Source: Polyrhizophydium stewartii (lineage: Eukaryota > Chytridiomycota > Chytridiomycetes > Rhizophydiales). From it: a stretch of 28,142 bases of DNA. The DNA is taken from contig JADGIZ010000042.1 of assembly GCA_027604665.1 (NCBI GenBank), forward strand, positions 8,430 through 36,571, written 5' to 3'. The position numbers and the translations under genes were made by a program. Shown here one piece after another: positions 12,728 through 24,087 of the stretch (position 1 is the first letter of the stretch; every line of letters begins with the position of its first letter). The notes under the pieces are model-generated. The model saw nothing but the letters and a program-made list of their open reading frames with translations. It did not search any database and was not told the origin of the DNA.

Positions 12728-13548
12728 AGAGCCACCTTCGGTGGCTCTTTAGAATTCTAGTTGTCGATCTATTTTACCATTAAATAGCTGCTACCCCCTA
12801 TCGGTCGAGTCTGTCAATCAATTGGAGTTGCATAGTAACTCTCAAACACATTTATGTTATTTGTTAGTATTACTTTTATGACTCTAATCCTATATTTAGG
12901 TTTAGCCCTTATGTTACTTTGATGTATTTTAGGTTAAATTAGCTTGAGTTTATTCTTCTTTATTTTATCCTAGAGTTGCCGCGGATGCGGGAACTCGCCC
13001 TGAGGCAGAGTTGAGCGGATGCGGGAACTCGCCCTTCGGCCGAGTTGATCAGTTTGAATCTTTACCGGCCCGAGCGGGATCTGAGTGAAGGAGCTTGCGT
13101 CCGCTCGTGGAAAGCAAGTGACTGATACGACAAACAATTGTCAAATCGCCAGTGGTGCTATTGAATCAAAAAGATCGACTAAGTCGATTACAAGTTAAAT
13201 TGTAACTGGATTATATTGTAATTGGCACTAATTATTAGCTTGATCATTCTTTTATATCAAAGCAACCAACGAAGTTGGTGGATTTCTGCTATCGGCAATT
13301 CTTGGCGCGGATGCGCGGCTGACGCGGAATTGCTTCATAACCTGATTTGTGACGGGAGTATAAAGTAATTTCATAAACCTCTAGAACTAGAATCACAAAT
13401 TGAGCCAAACTGGAGAGGCAAAGGGTTCTCCTAGCTAACGAAGGTACTGAAGAGGTATTACTAGCGATATTAAAACAATCATTCAGTAAATCGTAATACT
13501 TAGATCGTAAAAGGTTAAGATGTAGAGTCGTAATAGATCAATTTCTAA
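12728..13548. repeat. 821-bp tandem duplication, unit 1
   Basis: Direct tandem copy of 13549-14369, identical wherever compared. It starts exactly at a perfect hairpin, stem AGAGCCACC with loop TTC. Inside are an internal repeat GCGGATGCGGGAACTCGCCC (twice, near 12980 and 13015) and GC core F at 13303. No gene inside. Confidence 0.95.
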
Positions 13549-14369
13549 AGAGCCACCTTCGGTGGCTCTTTAGAATTCTAGTTGTCGATCTATTTTACCA
13601 TTAAATAGCTGCTACCCCCTATCGGTCGAGTCTGTCAATCAATTGGAGTTGCATAGTAACTCTCAAACACATTTATGTTATTTGTTAGTATTACTTTTAT
13701 GACTCTAATCCTATATTTAGGTTTAGCCCTTATGTTACTTTGATGTATTTTAGGTTAAATTAGCTTGAGTTTATTCTTCTTTATTTTATCCTAGAGTTGC
13801 CGCGGATGCGGGAACTCGCCCTGAGGCAGAGTTGAGCGGATGCGGGAACTCGCCCTTCGGCCGAGTTGATCAGTTTGAATCTTTACCGGCCCGAGCGGGA
13901 TCTGAGTGAAGGAGCTTGCGTCCGCTCGTGGAAAGCAAGTGACTGATACGACAAACAATTGTCAAATCGCCAGTGGTGCTATTGAATCAAAAAGATCGAC
14001 TAAGTCGATTACAAGTTAAATTGTAACTGGATTATATTGTAATTGGCACTAATTATTAGCTTGATCATTCTTTTATATCAAAGCAACCAACGAAGTTGGT
14101 GGATTTCTGCTATCGGCAATTCTTGGCGCGGATGCGCGGCTGACGCGGAATTGCTTCATAACCTGATTTGTGACGGGAGTATAAAGTAATTTCATAAACC
14201 TCTAGAACTAGAATCACAAATTGAGCCAAACTGGAGAGGCAAAGGGTTCTCCTAGCTAACGAAGGTACTGAAGAGGTATTACTAGCGATATTAAAACAAT
14301 CATTCAGTAAATCGTAATACTTAGATCGTAAAAGGTTAAGATGTAGAGTCGTAATAGATCAATTTCTAA
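13549..14369. repeat. 821-bp tandem duplication, unit 2
   Basis: Second unit. The identity runs 3 bases past the unit end. The hairpin with stem AGAGCCACC lies at the junction. Confidence 0.95.
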
Positions 14370-16660
14370 AGAATCGAAGATTGCTTGAATTAGCCAAATA
14401 ATAGATGGGGAGACATACATTTAATGACCAATATATATAAACTAAATACAAAATACACAGGATGAATTGAGATGACAGCTAATAGGTAAAATGGAAGAGC
14501 CACATGTGGAGCTACGCGTCAAATGTTAAAGGGAACATGTGGAGCTAGAATGAAGGTGCTAATACACTGTTGTAGTAATTAGACAGGTACATGAATGCTA
14601 AAGATAGCGTAGTTCTTCAACAGAAATCGACCGAAGGGCGATTTAGCTCCAAGAGGAGCTTCAATCTAAAAATGAAGTCGCATATAGCTGTATCTTATTG
14701 CAATCATCGATGAAATCGATTACTTTACACTTCATCAACTCAACTAAGCTGATCGAGATTTACCTTAAGATAACAATCGTAAGATCGCTTCTTTTGATTC
14801 GCTTCGCTCATTAATTTTATTATGAGGTTTTAAAATGTTTACCTTAATGCTCTCTAACTTTTATAATACTTTAAGAACTACTGCCAAAATGAATAAACTC
14901 GATTGACTAGAGTCAATTGTAATAAATTGACCTGTTGGTCACGATCTTATCTAAGTATTTTCAACTATAGCTGAGACCGTATTAGTTTCAATTATAGCAA
15001 TTAGGTTCTATAGCTACTTCATGATCGCAGTTGAGAAACCTCAATCACCTCTATCTACAACAACCTATGGTTGTCTCAATACCACAAGTCATCATATTTA
15101 TTTGAGCTTCACCAGTATACCAAGTAAGAAACTCTGGAATCATGAAATTTGATAATACGCTGCTGTGGCCACCCGGCGTGATGACATATGACATGTTAAT
15201 AACTAAGACTATTAGTAAAAGTGTCGATCATACTGATCGAGTGGTTTCATATTTTGTAAGTTGATTAGTATACTTCTAAATATTACTCATGAGCTGGTAC
15301 ATAGCCTAAATTATCTTGAATCGTGATCATTTATTGGAACTCTTAAGAAATTACTATAGCTATTTATATATTAAAAGCAACAACTCGCGGCGGATGCCGC
15401 TCCAAGGTTGTGAAATAAACAATATTAGTAAGTCGATCTAATAGATCAAACCTCTGTGATATGATAATAAAAATAGAAGTATTATATGGACGATTAGTAA
15501 GATCGTGAGATTAGGATACATAATCATTAGAAGGGATCCAAACTATTCATATCAATGTTATAGGGCAAAAATGGTAATTAAATAACTATCTGGGATTCTA
15601 GTAATACAAATCAGATAATCAAATTAACTGTTCCAAGAGTGGCCATTTATAAGATTATCAGCAGCTAAACAGCTTCTAGTCTCTCCAAATTAGAAGGACG
15701 ATCTACCGTGAATATTCAAACGATTGCGTCAAGTTAGAGAATTCTTCTGAGCGCTATGTATTTTAGAACTCATCTATAGGGGTGTCCTGAATAGTTTATA
15801 CAAAACTAAATACTACACGCTGGCGCCGTTAAGGTTAATCGCGATGCCCCCTACAATTTAGGTGAGGTTATATACTAAAGCCTGCTGAACTATTTACACC
15901 ATCTCATTTGAGTGATTTGAGATCAAATCTTTCCAATTATTGAACAAATTGGCCCCGAATTCCCGCTACGCGGCAATTCTCAAATAATACTAATTCAACA
16001 TCAGCTCTTTGCTTAAATGTTATTATCTTTTGGTTCTATTTATTTATTTAGAATTTACCCACTCGCCCTTCGGCCGATTTCTTATTTCATCTTCTAGATA
16101 GAACTCACATAGGTTATTTACAATAGAACCGACAGCGGATAAAAAAGAAGTGTAATAGAATTTATCATATTTGATTGAAAACTCGGGTTTAAGAATACAA
16201 GAGAGGTTAGACCTAACCATATATATCAATTATCATAATGAACAAGTAGTGGTTTTTTCTTCTACGATAATTCTTTTAGATTAACCCAGGTAATGAGTAA
16301 TGTCTTCTTAACTTTCTACCTAATCATCTAATGTAAAGAATAGGTGGGAGTTCTACCAAATTACCTAGAGGTCTCCCAATTCTTCCTTCACTCATGTACA
16401 TGAGTTGATTATTAAACATAATAGACACCCTTTATCATATAAATTAGGTTTCTAAGTAACTGGGTAGAACCTTCTCTAAATATATAGTTATTTACAATTA
16501 TAAGATAAATAATTATGATAATCTAAAGAAATAAATGGATAATCTTATTATCTACCACTTATTAACCTTCTATCTTATTTTAGATACATAGGGATATATA
16601 AGCCAATTTAACTATAAGAGGCTGTATATAAGGTTCTTAATTAAGAAATAAAAGTACAAT
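14370..16660. other. intergenic desert
   Basis: No gene recognised; the minus-strand frame at 16044-16229 has no family likeness. Hairpins include ACAACC-TAT-GGTTGT (15060) and a GC hairpin GCGGC/GCCGC (15387) framed by ACAAC/GTTGT. A GC element at 15946-15977 is framed by AATTG/CAATT. Confidence 0.6.
14793..14812 (+). repeat. 20-bp dispersed repeat, direct copy
   Basis: Exact copy of the 20-mer at 26084-26103. I looked for cob exon 2 in the flanks and did not find it. Confidence 0.75.
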
Positions 16661-16664
16661 CGGC

Positions 16665-16727
16665 CCTGCCCCCCATTGAGGGGGGCGGTGCTTGAAGCAC
16701 CGGGGGGCGATTGCCCGCCTACGCGGT
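16665..16727. repeat. GC element family E, long form
   Basis: Same ends as 8904-8944 (CAATCGGCCCT and GGCGATTGCCCGCCTACGCG), with CCCCCC-ATTGA-GGGGGG and CGGTGCTTGAAGCACCG in the middle. The same two inner hairpins also lie in nad2 at 26970-27004. Confidence 0.9.
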
Positions 16728-16879
16728 CAATCTGGTTAGAAGGAGTCATTTGTCCTCTAAATTGAACCTATCATATATATAGGCCAGTATGGTCCCTCAC
16801 AAGACATAATCTCTAGCTTCTAATTTGTATAAATAAAATAAAATCTAACCCTGACTCTCCCAATATTATCTTTATAGGA

Positions 16880-17027
16880 AATCGGACTAGCGTGCGTGGC
16901 TAGCCTCCGGCCCGGATCTGAAGGATCCGGGGGGGCCCCCCTAAGGGGGGCCCCCGCCACTCCGCCCCCCCTTACGGATATATCCGGAGGCCTTCAAGGC
17001 CTCGAGGGGGGTCGTCCTTACGAAATA
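16880..17027 (-). repeat. large composite GC element B, copy 2 (inverted)
   Basis: Reads ATCGGACTAGCG, GCCTCCGGCC, GGATCTGAAGGATCC, GGGGCCCCCC and CCTAAGG, and ends in GGGTCGTCCTTACGA. The outer parts are the inverse complement of 8054-8187. The inner hairpins are different. Confidence 0.85.
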
Positions 17028-17776
17028 ACCTCAAATTGATTATTACCCCCAAGAATAAATGACTACTTTAAAATAATAGTTGGGTATAATAAACCTATTC
17101 TATTAAATATGCAGCTAGATCAACTCAAGAGATTATAACTTAAAAAGAAAAGAATTAGGTTCTATTGGAAAGTATTATAATATCTACTTTATTTATTCCT
17201 TTCTAATTAATTAGATATGTAACCTTAGAAGAGTAGATTTTACTTACCTAAGAATGATCTGGTCATTATTCCATTTAGACAAGATGGGAAACACAAATAT
17301 GATAGAGGACTAGAAGAGGGATCTACACAATTCGGTTTCTCTAAAATAACCTAATATGATATCTCATTAATAAGGATATTTGGCTTAGATCAGTTGGAAT
17401 AATCTCTAGTAACCCAATGAGTCTCATAAAGTAATTTAATAATTTGGATCTATCTCCCATACAAATAAGAGCCATTTATTAATGTGTAGAGAGGTTAGAC
17501 CGAGCCTAAAGAAGACTTGGATATATGACTAAGAATTAATTACTTTTGACACCACGCTAGGAACCACCCAAAGATAAAAGCAATTTAATAAATTGCCCCC
17601 TCAATGTGAATCAACTAAGTTGATGAGGTTGTTTTTATACAAACACTTGACACATAAACAATATGGAAAAGTTCTCGATCTCGCGTCAGCCGCGCCTCCG
17701 CGTCAAGATCTCATTTTGTAACACTAGCTCATGACCCACTTTCGGTGGTTACTACAAATAGTTCAATATAAGCTTA

Positions 17777-17808
17777 TTTCGTAAGGACGTCGCTGAGCGC
17801 CGTCCGAC
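17777..17808 (+). repeat. GC element family A, short form
   Basis: Same core as 11704-11733, TCGTAAGGACGTCGC then TGAGCGCCGTCCGA. No loop insert. Confidence 0.9.
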
Positions 17809-18039
17809 TTCCTATTTAGATTACCTAATTATAGCTTCAAACAACCAGAGGTTGTTCTATTAGACTCTTAAGTCAGACCTCACCCAGCTCAACTCTGATT
17901 AGGTTGCCAATTCTTTAACCTATCGTGTCTGTTTGACTCTCAGCTATTCGCATTCTATCAACTACTATCTAATTAATCTTCAATTTAGCCCTACTAATTA
18001 TTTTAATCTGTTGTATTTTGCACTAAACTAGTTGAGTTA

Positions 18040-18079
18040 ATCGTGGAGGTGAACGCACCGCGGGCACGTCCACCTCGAT
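18040..18079. repeat. hairpin of 10092 with an 18-bp loop insert
   Basis: ATCGTGGAGGT, then GAACGCACCGCGGGCACG, then TCCACCTCGAT. Without the middle 18 bases it equals 10092-10113. Directly after it is TCGATG/CATCGA. Confidence 0.95.
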
Positions 18080-18267
18080 GAAATTCCATCGAGCTGAGCT
18101 GTTGGCGTAACGCCCGGAGTGTATGACTCTACACAAGCTTCCACTGTTCTGCTGAGCTATCTTTGTAACAGCTATCCTGCTATTACTATCACTTCCAGTA
18201 CTAGCGGGTTAGATTCTCTATTAACCAATTAATTGCGCTCGCATTAAACTTGATAAATTGCGAAAAT

Positions 18268-18430
18268 CGTGAGCCGCGACGTCGCCTCAGAAGCTCTTCT
18301 GAGGCCCGGTGCTTGAAGCACCGGCGGCCCCCCCATCTTCGATGGGGGGCCGGTCGCGGAGTGACCGGAGCCTTGTAAAGGCCCCTACGTCACGACCGCT
18401 CCGCTGCGGCCGCGACGGAGTCGCTCCAAT
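18268..18430. repeat. large composite GC element
   Basis: Stacked modules: GCGACGTCGC, GCCTCAGAAG/CTTCTGAGGC, GGTGCTTGAAGCACC, CCCCCCATC/GATGGGGGG, GGAGCCTTGTAAAGGC, then the double hairpin with loops TCC and GGA ending GCTCCAA. The first 70 bases from 18276 recur at the window end. Confidence 0.9.
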
Positions 18431-20479
18431 ATTTGGTAATTCGCAGCTAAGCCTATTTTACTTAGGAAAGTTCAACGATTATGCTTCAAGTCGATATGAA
18501 GATCGATATAAATAGTAAAACCGGATATGAAGAGATCTGAGCAATTGTACAATTGCCTAAATAATTGGTCACAGCAAATCGGCCCGGAGGGGCGATGAGC
18601 GCGACTAGTCGCGCCAATCTGAGAATAATTGGCTGCTATATTGCGATTTGTTGGTACGTGCAACCTCATCGGGCGCGCGCCGCTGCAATCGATTTGATAT
18701 CGAATTGATTCTTGGCCGATTTTCTCTGATGATTTAGACTAGAGGTGCCCTAAGAACCTCAACTTAAGAATGAATGGAATTGGTATCTAATTCACATATC
18801 TATAATTCGATTACAACTTGTGTTTCTTTTTATCATATAAATTAAAGCCAAAGAATATATATAATAAGGTTATATCTTACTCTAGAATTTAGAAATACAA
18901 CAGAATTTTAGATGAGAGTGATCGATCGTAGATCGATTTATTTATTAAAGAAGAGGGGTAGATAATTATACTTCATCTGCTGTCAAAGAGCAGCGTCGCT
19001 TGGCGCTAGCTGACGCTAGCGATTCACCATCTAATTGCCCAAATTCCAGATGATCAATTTGAATATTGAAGTAAAAATAGTTGCTAGATTCATAGAAAGG
19101 CTAGCCCACTTTATAGCCCTAAATCAGAAATACATCATGCAACTAGACCAGATGAATAAGTATACGCCTAATGTGTCATAATGAGGAAGTAAATTCAATT
19201 ATAAAGGTAGTACCTAGTAATGAAGTGAACTAGTTGAACGCAATGTTGATAAATGAAGTGACCGGAGGCTGGAAAAGGCTGCCGGGAGGGAGCGTAATGA
19301 TGAATGAATCCTTAACGTGTAAGGTCTAGTATTATTTTGGCAGGACTGTACTTGATTTGATTATTACAAAAGAGAAGATCTAATTATTTGTATGTTGTTT
19401 ATAAGAAGACTAGATCTAGCGCCGTAGAATCCGCCGCGGCGCGCCTAGCGACGCCGTTCCGAGATTGCTTCAAAGTAGTAATCTGCTGGTACTTCCTGGA
19501 TTATATTATGAACAACTCCGTTGCTGCCCTAGTTAATTTAGCGATCCTCCCATTTTGTCGAGGTCTCGACTAATTAAAGCAAGTTTAGAATTTGAATGTA
19601 GCTATTACTGGAGTCTTGAGTGTATAACGCCCGATTAATCATTTGAGATTTCGGAGCTAGGCCCTTTTGGGGGCCCCGGAGAGTTGTGTTTTCCTTAATA
19701 AATCAAACCCAAATGTTGTTCTTAGCTCATTATGGTTTGTTAATTATACTCTTATTTAGGATTTGGGCTAGAAGATCTAACTAAGCAGAACATTATTCCT
19801 GAGATATCCCAGCAAAATCCCATCAACCAAAGAAGGAATATTAATTGGTTGATCAGCAAATACTTGGTGCAATAGATAAAAGAGGCGTAAGGAGAAGGAA
19901 GAAGTTGCAAATTACCTTTATTAAATGTTTACATGGCCATCATACAATTGATTTATTCGATCGATATATTCCTATTACCGAGAAATCCAGAAAATATGTA
20001 TAAAGAAAGAAAACAGATTAATCGAGAGGTTACCATAAATAAATTAATCTTATATAGGGGAAACACAGAAAGAAGATAGACAAAGATTATTAAAGCAAAT
20101 TTGTCAGAAAAGGGAAGCTACTTGAATGTCCCTCCACCTTCTATATATATTACTAGGACATAATCCATCCTGTGTTATATTCTCTTGGTTAAATAGAGTT
20201 ATGTCTGGGCTCCTCCAGAGGAGGCTCAATTTAGCTTGACCGTTATTTTAACATAGCTCAATTGACTATTGTATTAGGCCATTATCTATTAATAGCATTG
20301 ACAATCAATTAGCAATCGAAGATTGCCAAGTTTTAGGAGTATATCATAGGCTCATGTTTGATCTTTAATGGAGTTATGAATAGAACTGTAGGGTTAGGTA
20401 GAAACATGTGTCAACGTAGACCAGAGATGACAGTAGCAAATCAGCGGGGTCTGTCAATAAAGAGAAGCAACCAAAGGTT
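18431..20479. other. intergenic desert with GC elements
   Basis: No gene recognised. GC palindrome GCGCGACTAGTCGCGC at 18599, stem ATCGATC loop GTA near 18940, GC element at 18989-19022 related to 5958, a decayed GGAGCC-type element at 19257-19295 and a GC stretch at 19418-19465. Confidence 0.55.
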
Positions 20480-20481
20480 GC
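20467..20481. repeat. micro-hairpin at the 486-bp duplication start (loop AAA)
   Basis: GCAACC-AAA-GGTTGC. The duplicated unit begins in its right arm. Confidence 0.85.
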
Positions 20482-20965
20482 CGACACCATCAAATTAGAA
20501 ACTTAACACAATACGGGAAGTAGATATATCTATCATAAGTTTGTAGTAAACCCATTTCGTGAAATATGCTAATATAACAGCTCCTTCGGAGCTTATATCC
20601 ACTCTCGAAGGATTAAATAAGACTACAGATCTCCGAGGGTCGGAATTCAGAGTAAAGCTAGCAATTGTGTTGACAATTCTCTTCAGTAGTTGAGGGGTTC
20701 CGACCTATATCAGATAATTTAGTTGATGAGGCCACCTCCGGTGGCGTAATTGGTGTAAATTGTTGTTTTGCCTAGTCTTTTCTCATTTTAGTAACACACA
20801 TCAGATATTTATCATCTATTTGTCGATCTTGGCGCGGAGGCTGACGCGAGCCTTTAGCTCGATCTATTAGAAACTCCAAACCTCAGTTCCGTTTGATTAG
20901 ACTGAAAATTGAGAGATGACCTTTTCTCTTGGTGATAAAAGCAGATCTACCTCTCAAGAGCGAAA
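20480..20965. repeat. 486-bp tandem duplication, unit 1
   Basis: Direct tandem copy of 20966-21451. The end shares the 6 bases GCCGAC with the sequence after unit 2 (21452-21457). Inside are GCCACC-TCC-GGTGGC (20731) and a GC core F variant at 20830. No gene recognised. Confidence 0.95.
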
Positions 20966-21451
20966 GCCGACACCATCAAATTAGAAACTTAACACAATAC
21001 GGGAAGTAGATATATCTATCATAAGTTTGTAGTAAACCCATTTCGTGAAATATGCTAATATAACAGCTCCTTCGGAGCTTATATCCACTCTCGAAGGATT
21101 AAATAAGACTACAGATCTCCGAGGGTCGGAATTCAGAGTAAAGCTAGCAATTGTGTTGACAATTCTCTTCAGTAGTTGAGGGGTTCCGACCTATATCAGA
21201 TAATTTAGTTGATGAGGCCACCTCCGGTGGCGTAATTGGTGTAAATTGTTGTTTTGCCTAGTCTTTTCTCATTTTAGTAACACACATCAGATATTTATCA
21301 TCTATTTGTCGATCTTGGCGCGGAGGCTGACGCGAGCCTTTAGCTCGATCTATTAGAAACTCCAAACCTCAGTTCCGTTTGATTAGACTGAAAATTGAGA
21401 GATGACCTTTTCTCTTGGTGATAAAAGCAGATCTACCTCTCAAGAGCGAAA
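20966..21451. repeat. 486-bp tandem duplication, unit 2
   Basis: Second unit, identical wherever compared. Sequence after 21457 diverges. Confidence 0.95.
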
Positions 21452-21667
21452 GCCGACGCGACGGTGTCCTGAGCTTGCGAACGGAGAGGAGCGAGGTGAA
21501 GCGATTCTATTTGATTCTCCACGATCTCTGATCATTAGGATAGTTAATGTCAAAACCACCAACTTACAGTTGGTTGAACTTGATTCACGATCGGAAATCG
21601 TTCTTATTGACTAGAGTTCACTAAGGTCGTCAAACTAATAGGAAAATGAGCAATCACTGAACCTCGA

Positions 21668-21707
21668 ACGGACGGCGCGTGAGCTCGCGTTCAGCGACGT
21701 CCTTACA
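21668..21707 (-). repeat. GC element family A, long form
   Basis: Carries the 12-base insert GTGAGCTCGCGT between GGACGGCGC and TCAGCGACGTCC. Confidence 0.9.
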
Positions 21708-24045
21708 GATTGCTGTTATGGTTCTTTTAAACTACAGGTGCTCTTATAAATCTAAATGAGAGCGGCTTTAGCCGCGGGGATACAAATCATTTTCCAGCAA
21801 ATGCGTATCAGCTGTGGTTGAATAGACAGTTTTCAAGTTACTTTTATTGCAGTCGCTCTCTGAGCAACCTATTCAATTTATATCCTACTTAGACCTTCTA
21901 AAAATAGCTACGCGGAGCTCGCGCGACGCGACAGGTAGAATGTCCCCTAGTTGTATCTTATCCTGAATATCAATTACCTTTTATAAATATTCATACATCG
22001 GCTTATGTTTAGGCTCGATCTGGAGCGGCGGAGCGACCGGAGCCTTTACAAGGCTCCTACGTCGCGACCTAGCGGTCGCGGGGCGAGCTACGCGTAGATC
22101 GATAAGTGAAGTATGAAGTAGCACTTTTTGTAGAAATCGTAAATAATGACCTACAATCCAGAGTCAATACTCAAACAGCAAGATATTTAGATATAGAAGT
22201 AAAGATTGTAATTAGTTCACGATTGTCTGGTCCTCATTCTACTTATGCAAGTTGTGTTTACTTAGGACTTAAATTGATGAACTTGACCTCAAAACATGGA
22301 AATGCTACTTAGGCTAATTGATGTATTATTACTCGAAATAACTTATTGGTTCTAAATAGTTTAGCGTGGCTTAACTTTAATTTGTACTATAGCATTAACT
22401 TTCACATGCGTAAACTACACTAGAACTACCGAGCTATCATGTATTGCTTTATTGCACTGCATAATACTTCATTGCACTACGTTCTATTTCGTTTAGATGA
22501 ACCTTCTTGCAAGTGATAGTATACAAAATAATGAAGATATAGATAATGAAGAATATAGAACGAGGCTGCCACTAAAAATGTAGCATCATTATTGTAGTTG
22601 CCTACTTTTTGATCACTGCTTAGAAGTTAAGTACAGCAGCCATGGTATATGCCTCACTTTACCTGCACTACGTTATTCTAACTACGTTTAGATTCGTTCG
22701 GCATCAAATATCGGTCTATACAACTCATAAATATCGATGGTTAGCGACTCCGACGCGGTCATTTTGATCCCAAATAATTACTGTAATTTTATCTAGTGTC
22801 TATATTTGTATTGGGATAGTCATCTCCATTGAGGGTAGAGGAAATAGTACTAAATTGTGCTGCAAAAAGGTTGAACTCTAACATGTAACTGAATAACACT
22901 TGACCTATTAATTAATGGCTGAATCATTTGAGAATCCCTCTCTAGTAACGAATCTAGTGTAAATTGACCATTATAACAATTGGAGCAGAACTCGAGGAGC
23001 ACAAATCATAATTGAGCGGTTAGTTGAGTAACTATTCCTGGATCTAACAAGGTAAGTAATCTAATAGATCGACCTAGTTGATCGATCTACGATCGATCTA
23101 ATTAGATTAGTTTCACGATTACCTCATACAAGATCAGGCAAACGTAGTTTGCTTTAATCTCAATTACCATATGGCTCATACCAATTATCTAATAATCTAA
23201 TCAGAACTCTTATTAGTATCGTTCATTATTGATGATCACAACATTTGAGACCAAGCGAGCCAACTCGAGCCAATTGATGAAATAGCCAGTGAGTATAAGA
23301 TACCAAGACTAAAATCAGTCGGGGCCCACCCACTACCAAATGGAATTACAGCCCATCCTAAAAGACTAAACTAATAACAGGAGCTAGAAAAAATCAAGCT
23401 AAATCTGATCATTTTGTGTTCAATTAGGGGAAATCAATCTTTAGAGATCGACTTGCTTAGGTACGTTTGGCTTTAGACTTTGATGGATACTTAAGCCAAC
23501 TATAGGAATTGGGAACTAACCATTAAAGAGTTGACTAGATTAACTGCAGTTATTTGGATTTCCAATGGAATCGGTGGTTAAACGGAGAACCAAACCAGGT
23601 TGGGTGATCTTTTTCGATAGACTTGCTATTTGTAATCAACAATAATTTCAACTATTTTTATAAGGTCTTTCTAGTTAAGTTCCGATAGACGTATCACCAT
23701 TAAATGACGAAATCAACCCTCTGAATCGGGCGGAGCCCTAACAAACAGCCGAAGAATAAACCTTTAGCTTCATGAGGAAGTAATTTATGGAACTAATCGA
23801 TCCTGACCTTTAAAGTAAATAAACTACTATGAGGGTAGAGGGGGTCCTGATTGACCAAATAAGAGTGCGATCAATTTGTTGAGAAGCAATCTGTCGATTG
23901 CTCGCTTGAAGATTATTAAAAGGTTTGAGCGACGTAGCCCGTAGGGCGGTCGCTCCGCGACTGCGTGATTATTTCCAATTGATCCTAAACCAATATGTAG
24001 TAATGAGCAGCTGACGCAATCCTAAGTTAAAATTGTGGTGAACTA
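21708..24045. other. intergenic desert
   Basis: No gene recognised. Composite GC element with GGAGCC and GTCGCGACC modules at 22020-22105. Degenerate repeats TGCACTACGTT at 22473 and 22664, each followed by CGTTTAGAT. Stem ATCGATC with loop TAC near 23083. Family H copy at 23925-23974. Confidence 0.55.
23925..23974 (+). repeat. GC element family H, copy 2
   Basis: Same arms as 12558-12606. The first loop has GTA instead of AGA, and the second has TCC where copy 1 has GGAC. Confidence 0.85.
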
Positions 24046-24047
24046 AA

Positions 24048-24087
24048 TCGGACGGCGCGTGAGCTCGCGTTCAGCGACGTCCTTACA
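24048..24087 (-). repeat. GC element family A, long form
   Basis: Identical to 21668-21707 over the element, including the 12-base insert. Confidence 0.9.

Larger units (their letters stand above)
17028..18265. other. intergenic desert with GC elements
   Basis: No gene. It holds a hairpin with stem GCAATTT at 17580-17596 (also in nad2), GC core F at 17676-17703 framed by GATCT/AGATC, family A short form at 17777-17808 and ACAACC-AGA-GGTTGT at 17841. Confidence 0.6.

Noticed and set aside
16044..16229. Minus-strand 61-codon open frame
   Set aside because: No motif of a homing endonuclease or other known protein.
18309..18515. Open frame over the composite GC element
   Set aside because: Arises from GC-rich hairpins, which have few stop codons by composition.
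21402..21614. 70-codon open frame at the end of the 486-bp duplication
   Set aside because: It crosses the duplication junction; the equivalent frame in the first unit ends after about 20 codons.
22106..22312. 68-codon open frame after a GC element
   Set aside because: No family likeness and no supporting context.
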